A DNA stretch of 29,435 nt from an uncultured Jannaschia sp. (lineage in GTDB: Bacteria > Pseudomonadota > Alphaproteobacteria > Rhodobacterales > Rhodobacteraceae): the NCBI GenBank assembly GCA_937916365.1, contig CALFSY010000240.1, positions 1 to 29,435 of the forward strand, given 5' to 3'. The notes under the pieces were generated by a model. The model saw only the letters and a list, made by a program, of their open reading frames with translations, had not been told where the DNA came from and made no database searches. This document shows positions 15,265-24,168 of the stretch, piece after piece. The stretch's first letter is position 1. Each line of letters starts with the position of its first letter. The position numbers and the translations under genes are program-made.

Positions 15265-17682
15265 TTAGAAATCCAAGTTTTCCACGCTTAGCGCATTGGC
15301 CTGAATAAAATCGCGGCGGGGCTCAACCACGTCGCCCATCAGCTTGGTGAAAATATCGTCGGCCTCGGCCACATCGTCGATTTTAACCTGCAATAATGTG
15401 CGGGCCTCTGGGTCCAGTGTGGTTTCCCACAACTGATCGGGGTTCATTTCGCCCAGGCCTTTATATCGCTGCATCTGCTGCCCCTTGGCGCCGTCGTCCA
15501 GGATTGTTTGCAACAGTTCGGTGGGGCCGTGGATAATTTGGGTGCGGTCTTTGCGGGTCAGGTGCGCGGGATCACGATAAACATCACGCGTTTGCCCGCC
15601 GATTTCGGCCAATTTTCGCGCCTCGCCTGATCGCAAAACGGCCCCGTCCAGCGTGCGCATTTCCTCAACCCCCCGCAGAATACGCGACAGGCGAATGCCG
15701 TGGTCTTGGGTTATGCGCCCTGTCCAGCCGCGTTCATACTCAACGGCCACTTGATCCAAGCGACGCGCCACATCTGTTGCCACACCGGCCAAATCGGCAT
15801 CGGCTGCGCCCGTATCAAACGCACCGGCCAACGCGGCTTGTTCCACGATATGGCGCGGATAGTGCGTGGGAAAGGCATCCAACACACGCTTGAATTGCCG
15901 TGCGCCGTCAACCACCCGGTGCAAATCTTGGCCCGCGATCGCCTCACCCGTCGGTAGATTTAGAACCGTGCCTTCAATGCCTTGGTCAATCAGGTAATCC
16001 TCAAGCGCATGTTGATCTTTCAAATACACCTCGGATTTTCCGCGCGACATTTTGTAAAGCGGCGGTTGCGCGATATAAAGGTAACCGCCTTCGATAATCT
16101 GCGGCATTTGGCGGAAAAAGAATGTCAACAGCAGCGTGCGAATATGCGCGCCGTCCACATCGGCGTCGGTCATAATGATGATTTTATGATAGCGCAGCTT
16201 GGAAATATCGAATTCATCGCGCCCGATCCCCGTGCCCAGTGCCGTGATCAGCGTGCCGATTTCCTGGCTTGATAGCATCCGATCAAAGCGGGCGCGTTCC
16301 ACATTCAAGATTTTACCGCGCAGGGGCAGAACCGCCTGATTATGGCGTGACCGGCCTTGTTTGGCCGAGCCGCCCGCACTGTCGCCCTCAACCAGAAACA
16401 GCTCGGATTTTGCGGGATCTTTTTCCTGACAATCGGCCAATTTCCCGGGCAGGGACGCGATGTCCATCGCGGTTTTGCGGCGGGTCAGCTCGCGCGCTTT
16501 GCGCGCGGCTTCGCGTGCTAGGGCGGCCTCAACAATTTTGGCGACGATGTGTTTGGCCTCGGTTGGGTGTTCTTCAAACCATTCGGCCAGCTTTTCGTTC
16601 ATCAGGCCCTCAACGGCGGGGCGCACCTCGGAACTGACCAATTTGTCTTTGGTTTGGCTGCTGAACTTTGGGTCGGGCACCTTGACCGATAAAACACAGG
16701 TCAACCCTTCGCGCGCGTCGTCGCCGGTAAAGGCGACCTTTTCGCGTTTCGCAATGCCCGACGCATTGGCATATAGGTTGATTGTGCGCGTCAACGCGCC
16801 GCGAAACCCGGCCAGGTGGGTGCCCCCGTCGCGTTGGGGGATGTTGTTGGTAAAGGGCAGCACGGTTTCGTGGTAACTGTCGTTCCACCACATGGCCAAT
16901 TCCACGCTGATGCCATCGCGTTCGCCATGCACATGAATCGGTTCCCCCATCAGCGGGGTTTTGGAACGATCAAGATATTTGACAAACTCACGCACCCCGC
17001 CGTCATACATCATCTCTGCCCGCAGAGGGGTGGCGGGGCGTGCATCTTCTAATACGATTTTGACGCCTGAGTTCAAAAATGCCAATTCGCGCAGGCGATT
17101 TTCCAGCGTTTTGAAATTATAGTCGAGGTTGGAAAATGTATTGGTCGAGGCCAGAAACCGCACCTGCGTGCCGGTGCGCCCCCCTGCGTCACCCACGACC
17201 ACCAAATGTTGTGTGGTTTCGCCGTGTTCAAAGCGGGCAAAATGTTCTTTGCCGTCGCGCCAAACGCGCAAATCCAACCAATCCGATAGCGCGTTAACGA
17301 CCGAAACACCCACGCCATGCAACCCGCCGGAAACTTTATAAGAATTTTGGTCAAACTTTCCGCCCGCGTGCAGTTGGGTCATGATAACCTCGGCGGCGGA
17401 AACGCCCTCGTCCTCATGGATGCCGACGGGAATGCCGCGGCCATTGTCATTGACCGAAACACTATTGTCGGCGTGAATTTTCACCACAACCTCGGTTGCG
17501 TGGCCGGCCAGGGCCTCATCAATGCCGTTATCGACAACCTCATAAACCATGTGGTGCAGGCCGCTGCCGTCATCGGTGTCGCCGATATACATGCCAGGGC
17601 GCTTGCGAACCGCCTCTAACCCTTTGAGAACTTTAATAGAATCGGCGCCATAATTTTCTTCTGCGGGGTGTGCTTGAACCAT
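15265..17682 (-). CDS. gyrB: DNA gyrase subunit B
   Basis: The ATPase subunit of DNA gyrase, 805 residues, is full length. The GHKL ATPase domain shows EVVDNGIDEALAGH, DNGRGIPVG and GGLHGVGVSVVNALS. The transducer is followed by the Toprim region, with LFLVEGDSAGGSAKQGR and DADVDGAHIRTLLLTF (metal-binding DxD). The tail QMQRYKGLGEMNPDQLWETT contacts GyrA. The enzyme introduces negative supercoils with ATP. It is the last gene of the dnaA-dnaN-recF-gyrB cluster but is separated from recF by a LysE exporter and an AT-rich PAP2 gene. The 133-bp AT-rich gap upstream probably provides its own promoter. Confidence 0.98.
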   Translation of the reverse strand: MVQAHPAEENYGADSIKVLKGLEAVRKRPGMYIGDTDDGSGLHHMVYEVVDNGIDEALAGHATEVVVKIHADNSVSVNDNGRGIPVGIHEDEGVSAAEVIMTQLHAGGKFDQNSYKVSGGLHGVGVSVVNALSDWLDLRVWRDGKEHFARFEHGETTQHLVVVGDAGGRTGTQVRFLASTNTFSNLDYNFKTLENRLRELAFLNSGVKIVLEDARPATPLRAEMMYDGGVREFVKYLDRSKTPLMGEPIHVHGERDGISVELAMWWNDSYHETVLPFTNNIPQRDGGTHLAGFRGALTRTINLYANASGIAKREKVAFTGDDAREGLTCVLSVKVPDPKFSSQTKDKLVSSEVRPAVEGLMNEKLAEWFEEHPTEAKHIVAKIVEAALAREAARKARELTRRKTAMDIASLPGKLADCQEKDPAKSELFLVEGDSAGGSAKQGRSRHNQAVLPLRGKILNVERARFDRMLSSQEIGTLITALGTGIGRDEFDISKLRYHKIIIMTDADVDGAHIRTLLLTFFFRQMPQIIEGGYLYIAQPPLYKMSRGKSEVYLKDQHALEDYLIDQGIEGTVLNLPTGEAIAGQDLHRVVDGARQFKRVLDAFPTHYPRHIVEQAALAGAFDTGAADADLAGVATDVARRLDQVAVEYERGWTGRITQDHGIRLSRILRGVEEMRTLDGAVLRSGEARKLAEIGGQTRDVYRDPAHLTRKDRTQIIHGPTELLQTILDDGAKGQQMQRYKGLGEMNPDQLWETTLDPEARTLLQVKIDDVAEADDIFTKLMGDVVEPRRDFIQANALSVENLDF

Positions 17683-17815
17683 GTGACGCTGTGCCTGATT
17701 TATTTGATATTGTTTTATATTTAGTGGGTTTTAAAACACGTTGCGTTCCCACCAAAGCAAATCTTAGGATGAATACGCTTTTCTGCCTTTACCTAAAATA
17801 TACTACAATAAATTT

Positions 17816-18457
17816 CTAGTTTTTGGCAAGTACTGGATCACCCCAACGCCAACTAAAATAATGATATATTAGAAATGTTGACGCAAAACCGATGAAACTT
17901 CCCATTAAGACGTCGCTTACAAAATGCTGAGCGATAATCACACGGCTTATGGCCACAACACTGGCGAGGCCAAATAGTAAAGTTTTTGGCAATTTCGGAA
18001 AAAGTAATGCAAAAATTGTCATTGCTGACCAAATAGCCTGTGAATGCCCTGAGGGAAAACTGTTCATTCCAAAATCCATATTAAACGGTAGAAACCCATA
18101 CAGGTTATCATTGAAGTAGAGCCAAGGGCGATAGCGCCCGATCATGACTTTTAAGATATTTATAAAAATTCCTGTTATCATCAAAGATGTGATGCCAAAC
18201 CAGCAGGCATAAATATAATGTGTATAGTTAAAATGAAGCGTAAAGAATTTATAAATCAGCAATGCGATTAAGGGTATTCCAAATACACCAAACCAAAAAT
18301 GTGCTTTTCCAATATTTGTTATCACACTGAAAATTTGATAAATGCCTGATGGTAAGTTTTCATGAATATAAATAGCGACCCAAAGATCAATCCACGCATA
18401 ACAAATCAAACATAAAGAAAAGACCGTTATAAATGTAAGGAATAATATTTTTTTCAT
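17816..18457 (-). CDS. PAP2-superfamily membrane phosphatase
   Basis: The 213-residue membrane protein has about six hydrophobic segments and all three lipid-phosphatase motifs: KVMIGRYRP (KxxxxxxRP), FPSGHS (PSGH) and SRVIIAQHFVSD (SRxxxxxHxxxD). PAP2 enzymes remove phosphate from phosphatidic acid, undecaprenyl diphosphate or related lipids, with an active site on the outer side of the membrane. I start it at ATG 18457; a TTG 12 codons earlier is less likely. Base composition is unlike its neighbours: bases 18361-18420 are 32% GC, against 68% for 18901-18960 in the adjacent LysE gene. The codons are also AT-rich (Ile, Phe, Tyr, Lys), suggesting a recent arrival inside the replication gene cluster. 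Confidence 0.88.
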   Translation of the reverse strand: MKKILFLTFITVFSLCLICYAWIDLWVAIYIHENLPSGIYQIFSVITNIGKAHFWFGVFGIPLIALLIYKFFTLHFNYTHYIYACWFGITSLMITGIFINILKVMIGRYRPWLYFNDNLYGFLPFNMDFGMNSFPSGHSQAIWSAMTIFALLFPKLPKTLLFGLASVVAISRVIIAQHFVSDVLMGSFIGFASTFLIYHYFSWRWGDPVLAKN

Positions 18458-18515
18458 CAGCTTTATTTGAATCTCACGAATAAATAGAGGCAAGGTTTTG
18501 TTACATTCCTCTTAG

Positions 18516-19142
18516 CTAGTAGTTGGTCAGACCAATCACCACGGCCACAAGTATCAAAAGACCGCCGGCAATTTGATTCGTTCTTTTTAGCGCATGGGGC
18601 GAGCTGATCAAACGCCGGGCGCGATCCACAAACAACGCAAAACCCATATTGCCAACCAACGGCACCACCATCGAAATCACCCCAATCGCCACAACATCGG
18701 TGGGGCGCACACGGGTCAAATCGAAAAACCCCGGCAACATGCCCATGTAAAACAAAATGGCTTTTGGGTTAGCCAAAATCGCGGCCAACCCTGCGGCAAA
18801 TCCGGCCCATACCCCCGGTTGGTTCAGCTTGCTGTTGGCATCAATTTTTGTGTGCGCATGGCGGATCAACACCACACCCATGGCCGCAAATACCCCCACC
18901 GCCAGCCAGCGTAAGGCCACCATCACCCAGGGATAGCTGGCCACCACCCACGACAGGCCCAACACCGCCAACACAGACCACACCGTGTCGCCCAACGCGA
19001 CACCGATCATCAACGGTACCGCCCCCATGACGCCATGGGCCAACGTTCGGGCCGTCAATGCCAACCACACCGGCCCCGGCGTTAGGAACAGCACAAACAA
19101 CGCCCCGGCATAAAGCGCAAGCTGCGACAGGGTCAACGTCAT
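18516..19142 (-). CDS. LysE/RhtB-family amino-acid exporter
   Basis: The 208-residue protein has about six predicted membrane helices. The family's N-terminal signature is present: LFVLFLTPGPVWLALTARTL (conserved TPGP) and the MIGVALGDTVW segment. ANPKAILFYMGMLPGFF in the middle is the typical NPKAxLFF motif. Members export amino acids or their derivatives across the inner membrane; the substrate is not predictable. Its ATG overlaps the recF stop by four bases (ATGA), so it is translationally coupled to recF, an unrelated DNA-repair gene. Confidence 0.9.
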   Translation of the reverse strand: MTLTLSQLALYAGALFVLFLTPGPVWLALTARTLAHGVMGAVPLMIGVALGDTVWSVLAVLGLSWVVASYPWVMVALRWLAVGVFAAMGVVLIRHAHTKIDANSKLNQPGVWAGFAAGLAAILANPKAILFYMGMLPGFFDLTRVRPTDVVAIGVISMVVPLVGNMGFALFVDRARRLISSPHALKRTNQIAGGLLILVAVVIGLTNY

Positions 19143-20236
19143 GGGGTGGGATGCTCCGTCACGATGCTTTCACCGGCGTTTTGACGCACTTCGACATATT
19201 GCGCACGGGGGCCGAGGGGGCCAAACAAATCAACCTCTGTGCCGGTCATCCAGGCCTGACATTCCAGCGCACAGATTTCATCGAACAGTGCGGCGCGCCG
19301 ATCTGTGTCTAAATGGGCGGCGACCTCATCCAACAAAACCACAGGCGCGCCGCCGGTTTCTGCGCGTAGCGCGCGCACATTGGCCAGGATCAGCGATAGC
19401 AAAAGCGCCTTTTGTTCGCCGGTTGAACATTGGCGGGCAGGCACATTTTTTTCGATATAGATTGCATGTAGATCCGCGCGATGGGGGCCAACCAGGCTAC
19501 GGCCCGCCGTGCGATCACGCGGGCGGCTTTCGGCCAAGGCTTGCGCCAAATCATCGGCGTTTTGTGCAACGTCGCTGTCCAATGTTAGGCCCGCCGTGGG
19601 AAAGGCCGTCGCAGCCTTTGATTGCCCCGCGGTAAGACGATCAATCGCTAAAAGACGGTTTTGTGTTATGGCAACGCCTGCCTGGGCCATCCGCATTTCA
19701 AGCGCATTATACCAGCGCGGATCGTCCACCTGATCTTTTAATAATTTGTTCCGGTTACGCATGGCTTTTTCATAAGTCACGACAAATTCGGCATGGTTTG
19801 GGCAAAAGCTCATCGTTATGCGATCCAAAAATCGGCGGCGGCCTTCGGCACCTTCAATCCAAAGCCTGTCTTGCGATGGAACCAACCATACTAGGCGCAG
19901 ATGCTGCGCTAATGCGGTGCGCGTTGCCGCTTTGCCATTTAAGCGTGTGGTGCGGGGGTGGGCCGGTTCGACGTTTAATTCCACCTCATGGTTTATATCA
20001 GGCCCCGCAAGATCAGCGCGAATTTTCCACCCAATCGTATCGGGGCGGTAAAACATGTCTTCGGTCGGGGCGTTGCGCAACCCACGCCCCGGCGACAAAA
20101 GCGAAACAGCCTCAATCAAATTTGTTTTACCTGCCCCATTTTGCCCATGCACGACAATGGGCCGCCCATCAAGGGTAAGGGCCGCGCGGCGATGGCTGCG
20201 GAAATGGGATAATTTAAGAAACGTGACAAACGCCAT
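19139..20236 (-). CDS. recF: DNA replication and repair protein RecF
   Basis: The 365-residue SMC/ABC-like ATPase loads RecA at single-strand gaps with RecO and RecR. Walker A is GQNGAGKTN (about 31-39), inside the standard opening LKLSHFRSHRRAAL. The ABC signature is STGEQKALLLSLI, and Walker B with the D-loop is VVLLDEVAAHLD. All are intact, and the length is normal. It lies 85 bp downstream of dnaN in the same direction, the classic order, and its 3' end overlaps the LysE-type gene. Confidence 0.97.
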   Translation of the reverse strand: MAFVTFLKLSHFRSHRRAALTLDGRPIVVHGQNGAGKTNLIEAVSLLSPGRGLRNAPTEDMFYRPDTIGWKIRADLAGPDINHEVELNVEPAHPRTTRLNGKAATRTALAQHLRLVWLVPSQDRLWIEGAEGRRRFLDRITMSFCPNHAEFVVTYEKAMRNRNKLLKDQVDDPRWYNALEMRMAQAGVAITQNRLLAIDRLTAGQSKAATAFPTAGLTLDSDVAQNADDLAQALAESRPRDRTAGRSLVGPHRADLHAIYIEKNVPARQCSTGEQKALLLSLILANVRALRAETGGAPVVLLDEVAAHLDTDRRAALFDEICALECQAWMTGTEVDLFGPLGPRAQYVEVRQNAGESIVTEHPTP

Positions 20237-20321
20237 CGTGAAACCTGCATACCCATTTTATGCACGGCCGTATTTCGGGCAAGGGTATTTGCGCCCGCTG
20301 TTACGTGCATATCCGCGTTGG

Positions 20322-21446
20322 TCAGACGCGCATGGGCATAACAACATAAATCGCCGAAGGATCATCCCCTTCGCGCATAAGCGTAGGTTCGGTAGAGGAA
20401 GAAAACAGAAAAACAGCGTTTTCGCGATCTACCTGCCCCGCAATTTCAAGCAGGTATTTTGCATTAAACCCGATCTCAAGTTGCTCATCCGCGTATGCCA
20501 CGGCCAGCTCTTCCTCTGCCGCGCCGGCGTCGGGGGCGTTGACGGATAGCACCAGGCGATCCTCGTCCAATGTCAATTTCACGGCGCGGGATTTGTCAGG
20601 GCTGACTGTGGAAACCCGATCCACTGCTTTTACGAAATCGGCGGCGTCAACCTCCATCTTGCGGGCGTTTGATGTTGGGATTACCCGCATGTAATCGGGA
20701 AATGTGCCGTCAATCACCTTTGATGTTAGGGTGATGGTGGGGGTCGCAAATCGCACTTTGGTATCGGACACGGACACGGCAATTTCGGTTTCGTCATCGT
20801 CTAACAATTTGCGAATTTCGCCCACTGTTTTTCGGGGCACAATCACACCGGGCATATCGGTCGCCGCTTCGGGCAGATGTGTGTCGATCCGCGCTAATCT
20901 GTGCCCGTCGGTTGCAACAGCGCGCAGCACTGTGCCCTCTTCGGTATCTGCGGTGTGGAAATATACACCATTGAGGTAATAGCGGGTTTCTTCCGTTGAA
21001 ATGGCAAACTTTGATTTGTCAAATAGCCGCCGCAAAGCAGGCGCCGTGGCCGCAAAATTGGCATCATATTCCGTGTTTGCCATTATGGGGAAATCTTCCT
21101 TGGGCAAGGTTGCAAGTTTGAAATGCGATCGCCCTGCCTGCACCATCAGTTGATTTTCCGCGCTGTTTTCCGATAGTTCGACCAACGCCCCATCGGGCAG
21201 TTTTCGCACAATTTCGTGCAACATGGTGGCTGATACTGTTGTCGCCCCGCCGCGTTCAATTTGTGCGGTGGCTTTGTCAACCACCTCTATATCCAAATCG
21301 GTGGCGCGAAATCGCACAGTGTCGGAATTATCGTCGGCCTCAATCAGCACGTTGGAAAGAATGGGAATCGTGTTGCGCCGTTCCACAACCGATTGTGCCT
21401 GAGAAACGGCGCGTAACAGCACCGCACGCTCTATTGAAATTTTCAT
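20322..21446 (-). CDS. dnaN: DNA polymerase III beta sliding clamp
   Basis: The 374-residue clamp forms a dimeric ring that tethers polymerase III and many repair proteins to DNA. It starts MKISIERAVLLRAVSQAQSVVERRNTIPILSNVL and ends in the canonical YVVMPMRV, which contributes to the partner-binding pocket. I chose ATG 21446, with GGAG about 9 bases upstream. An in-frame TTG six codons earlier would be non-canonical for the family. It is 124 bp downstream of dnaA and may be read from the dnaA promoter or from its own in that AT-rich gap. Confidence 0.98.
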   Translation of the reverse strand: MKISIERAVLLRAVSQAQSVVERRNTIPILSNVLIEADDNSDTVRFRATDLDIEVVDKATAQIERGGATTVSATMLHEIVRKLPDGALVELSENSAENQLMVQAGRSHFKLATLPKEDFPIMANTEYDANFAATAPALRRLFDKSKFAISTEETRYYLNGVYFHTADTEEGTVLRAVATDGHRLARIDTHLPEAATDMPGVIVPRKTVGEIRKLLDDDETEIAVSVSDTKVRFATPTITLTSKVIDGTFPDYMRVIPTSNARKMEVDAADFVKAVDRVSTVSPDKSRAVKLTLDEDRLVLSVNAPDAGAAEEELAVAYADEQLEIGFNAKYLLEIAGQVDRENAVFLFSSSTEPTLMREGDDPSAIYVVMPMRV

Positions 21447-21570
21447 GCCTATTGGCTCCGACAACGTATGGGAAATTCAGACTAATTCTTTTCCCGTTAT
21501 GTGCAACGATTTTTCAATGAATGGTTTTATTTTGCGTCTGTCGTCAACCCATAACTGTTTGAATGGTGCA

Positions 21571-22977
21571 TCATGCCTCAAGCATCCGGCGCAATAATTC
21601 TGCATCTTCGGAAATTTGACTATCAAGTGTCATTAAATCTTCGATTTTGCGAATACCATATAGCACTGTGGTGTGATCCCGCCCGCCCAGTTTCCGCGCG
21701 ATTTCTGGCAGGCTGCGTTGCGTAAGACGTTTGCAAAGATACATGGCCATTTGCCGCGGTCGCGCGACCGATCGCATGCGGCTGGACCCTAAAATATCGG
21801 CCTGGCGAATGTTATAATATTCGCAGGTTTTTTTGATGATCTCATCCACTGTAACCTTTTTGTCGGTCGCACGCAGAATATCGGCCAAGCAATCCTGGGC
21901 CATGTCGAGCGTGATTTCTTTGTTCACCAAATCGGCAAAGGCAAATAGCCGGGTCAGCGCGCCTTCGATCACGCGGATGTTGGTTGAAACCTTTTGGGCG
22001 ATAAATTCCAATACATCATCGGTTATGCGGATGGATGGGTTTTTGGCCCGCGCGGTTTCGGCCTTGTGCTGCAAAACCCCTAAACGCAGTTCGTAATCGG
22101 TGGGGTGCAGATCCACAACCAAACCACATTGCAGACGCGATGCAATGCGGGCGTCCAATTCATCCATATCCACCGGTGCGCGGTCGCCAGAAATGACAAT
22201 TTGTCGGCCTTCTTCGACAAGGGCATTGAATGTATGAAAAAATTCCTCTTGGGTTGAGGTTTTGCCAGCGATGAATTGCACGTCGTCGACCATTAACACA
22301 TCGACGGATCGGAACAGTTGTTTGAATCCCATGGTATTTTGTTCGCGCAGGGCACGCACGAATCGATACATGAATTGTTCTGCCGATAAATACAAAATCC
22401 GTGCCTCGGGGTGGCGTGCGCGCAAATCCCACGCAATCGCATGCATCAGGTGCGTTTTGCCCAGGCCAACACCGCCATAAAGAAACAGCGGGTTAAACGC
22501 GACTTCGCGGTCCTCGGCCACACGTTTGGCGGCGGCATGGGCCAATTCGTTTGGTTTTCCCACCACGAAATTTTCAAAAGTAAATGAAGGGTTCAATGTG
22601 GCCCCCGGCAGTGGCGTATCGGATTGCGACCCCGCCTGTGCCGGATGGGGCATGCGTTCGGGCCCTTTGGGTTTTGTGGGGGCGGGGTGCGCCGATGATG
22701 CCGCGCCATTCACAGTTTCGGTGCACGCCGGCATATGGGGGGCAACGTTAAATTCCACACGGTCCGCGCCCACCCCGGCCGAAACAAGGTGACGTAGGAT
22801 CAGATCGCCAAAATTTTGCGATACCCAGGCCCCGATGAAATTGGTGGGAACATGAAAAAATGCTGTATTGCCTTCAAACCGATCAAACGCGATGGGATCA
22901 ATCCAGGCCGAAAAATTGTTCCGTCCGATCGAATTTAACAAGGTATTTCGAACATTTTCCCATACATCGTGTGTCAT
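21571..22977 (-). CDS. dnaA: Chromosomal replication initiator DnaA
   Basis: The 468-residue AAA+ initiator binds DnaA boxes at oriC and melts the duplex. Domain I (1-80) opens with WENVRNTLLNSIGRNNFSAWI. The linker (about 82-130) is Ala/Pro-rich. Domain III has Walker A GGVGLGKTH (about 168-176) and Walker B VLMVDDVQFIAGK. Domain IV carries the DnaA signature GGRDHTTVLYGIRKI for box recognition. All domains are intact. It heads the minus-strand cluster dnaA-dnaN-recF and is divergent from sdhC across 792 bp. Confidence 0.98.
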   Translation of the reverse strand: MTHDVWENVRNTLLNSIGRNNFSAWIDPIAFDRFEGNTAFFHVPTNFIGAWVSQNFGDLILRHLVSAGVGADRVEFNVAPHMPACTETVNGAASSAHPAPTKPKGPERMPHPAQAGSQSDTPLPGATLNPSFTFENFVVGKPNELAHAAAKRVAEDREVAFNPLFLYGGVGLGKTHLMHAIAWDLRARHPEARILYLSAEQFMYRFVRALREQNTMGFKQLFRSVDVLMVDDVQFIAGKTSTQEEFFHTFNALVEEGRQIVISGDRAPVDMDELDARIASRLQCGLVVDLHPTDYELRLGVLQHKAETARAKNPSIRITDDVLEFIAQKVSTNIRVIEGALTRLFAFADLVNKEITLDMAQDCLADILRATDKKVTVDEIIKKTCEYYNIRQADILGSSRMRSVARPRQMAMYLCKRLTQRSLPEIARKLGGRDHTTVLYGIRKIEDLMTLDSQISEDAELLRRMLEA

Positions 22978-23175
22978 AGAATATTCCTATCCTTTTTCTT
23001 TTTGTGGCCACCTGGCCATTTTTTCGTTTCTTTTGTCGCTTGCGCCGGGCTTTTCCGCCGCCATGGTCTGACTATTGCCACAGACCAGGTGGTCCGCCGC
23101 ACGCCCCCTTTCAAAATATAATTTGTCACCACACAGCACGAAATTTTCCAATCGGGCGTGCAGATCCGTTTGGGA

Positions 23176-23184
23176 TGATTCACA
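23176..23184 (+). promoter_or_regulatory. Degenerate DnaA-box-like site
   Basis: TGATTCACA differs by one base from TGATCCACA, a box type used at the Caulobacter origin, and by two from TTATCCACA. It is the only such near-match I noticed in the dnaA upstream region, so it could equally be an autoregulatory site or chance. Confidence 0.25.
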
Positions 23185-23219
23185 ACAAAAAAGGGGATTT
23201 AGAAAACAACATCTTAGGC

Positions 23220-23330
23220 ACAAAAATGCATAGCCCTAAGCATTGGAAGGTAGTCAAAATATCACGATATAACAACGCATTACAATATATTTGGATGTAA
23301 TCCCTACATCCTACATAAATGCATTTTTGT
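23220..23330. repeat. 12-bp inverted repeat upstream of dnaA
   Basis: ACAAAAATGCAT (23220-23231) and ATGCATTTTTGT (23319-23330) are perfect inverted copies separated by 87 bases. GGC/GCC lie just outside, offset by one base. The interior is AT-rich and includes the 23293-23311 hairpin. It has no U-run and is symmetric, so a protein-binding or origin-type role is more likely than termination. Confidence 0.65.
23293..23311. repeat. Short perfect hairpin GGATGTA-ATCCC-TACATCC
   Basis: GGATGTA (23293-23299) pairs with TACATCC (23305-23311) around a five-base loop. It is followed by another TACAT two bases later and sits inside the larger 12-bp inverted repeat. No T-run follows on either strand, so it is not a standard terminator. 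It may be an operator for one of the two divergent genes. Confidence 0.5.
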
Positions 23331-23769
23331 CGCCGTGATTCGTATTGAGTTTGCCCATTGCTTTATATGTTGTTGCTCAATCACCCCCCAGGTGTTTGAA
23401 TTCCAAAAGTAAGCTAAGAGGAATGATGGGCAGTCTGCAACGACTCTTCACGCTTGACAAAGCGATTGATCACCGCGAATCTTTGAAAAATCCTTTAAGA
23501 TATTGCTAAAAAATAGTTTTATTTTCGCCTTGTCTTTCAGGGTGTGTGGGATAAATCCGCCGCAAACCGGTAACCATAAGCGCCCAAAGCATGGGCAACC
23601 GCACCCCCGATTCGGGGTATCCTTTACGGAAAAACACCATGCGGCACTGTGGCATGACGTGGGCAATACACACACACTATGCAATCATGTATAAAGTCTT
23701 GCAGGGTGCACCGCCGCCAAGCAAGATCATCGTATGGAAACATCTGCCGCAATCCAAAGGAAACCCACC

Positions 23770-24153
23770 ATGGCCGATATAAACCGGGGGGATAGGCCGC
23801 TATCCCCGCATTTGACGATTTATCGCCCACAACTAAATTCGATTACGTCGATTTTGAACCGCATTACGGGCAACGCCCTGTTGGTGGGGGCGGGTTTGGT
23901 GATTTGGTGGTTGGTTGCCGCCGCAACGGGGCCCGCGGCATTTGCCATCGCGAATCGCGCCATTACATCGGTTTTAGGGAATTTGGTGATGATCGGGTCG
24001 CTTTGGGCGCTATGGTATCATACGCTGGGCGGTGTGCGACACCTGATCTGGGATATGGGCCTGGGGCTGGATATGGCCACCGCCGACAGAATGGGGTGGG
24101 CCATCATTGGCGGGTCGGTTGTGTTGACCGCGCTGACCTTGATTTTAATATAA
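23770..24153 (+). CDS. sdhC: Succinate dehydrogenase cytochrome b556 subunit
   Basis: The 127-residue membrane anchor of complex II starts MADINRGDRPLSPHLTIYRP, the family signature. It has three membrane helices and the heme/quinone-site segment WYHTLGGVRHLIWD (His84, His91). Together with SdhD it holds heme b and the ubiquinone pocket. The start ATG 23770 has AAAGGA seven to nine bases upstream; a longer frame from 23734 lacks family support. It opens the sdh operon, with sdhD 15 bp downstream. Confidence 0.95.
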   Translation: MADINRGDRPLSPHLTIYRPQLNSITSILNRITGNALLVGAGLVIWWLVAAATGPAAFAIANRAITSVLGNLVMIGSLWALWYHTLGGVRHLIWDMGLGLDMATADRMGWAIIGGSVVLTALTLILI

Positions 24154-24168
24154 TAAGGATAAACACCA

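Larger units (their letters stand above)
22978..23769 (+). other. Gene-free region between divergent dnaA and sdhC
   Basis: These 792 bases contain no frame I would call a gene. They hold AT-rich stretches (notably 23190-23300 and 23470-23540), a 12-bp inverted repeat, a 7-bp-stem hairpin and one degenerate DnaA-box-like site (listed separately). They must also contain the dnaA and sdhC promoters. A TTGACA at 23454-23459 could be a -35 for sdh, but no good -10 follows at 17 bases. The position next to dnaA makes it a candidate origin region, yet I find no TTATCCACA-class box cluster, and in Rhodobacterales the origin need not be beside dnaA. Confidence 0.5.

Noticed and set aside
15265..17682. 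Long open frames antisense to gyrB and dnaN
   Set aside because: They are the usual shadow frames of GC-rich coding sequence. The translations are low-complexity or resemble nothing, while the sense frames are certain.
23423..23509. A 28-residue frame beginning MMGSLQRLF in the dnaA-sdhC gap
   Set aside because: The AAGAGG before it is too close to the ATG (about 4 bases or less). The composition is not distinctive and nothing around it supports coding.
23570..23640. tRNA-like look around CCCCGATTCGGGG
   Set aside because: The 5-bp stem with a three-base loop does not match a T-arm, and no acceptor or anticodon arm can be built around it.
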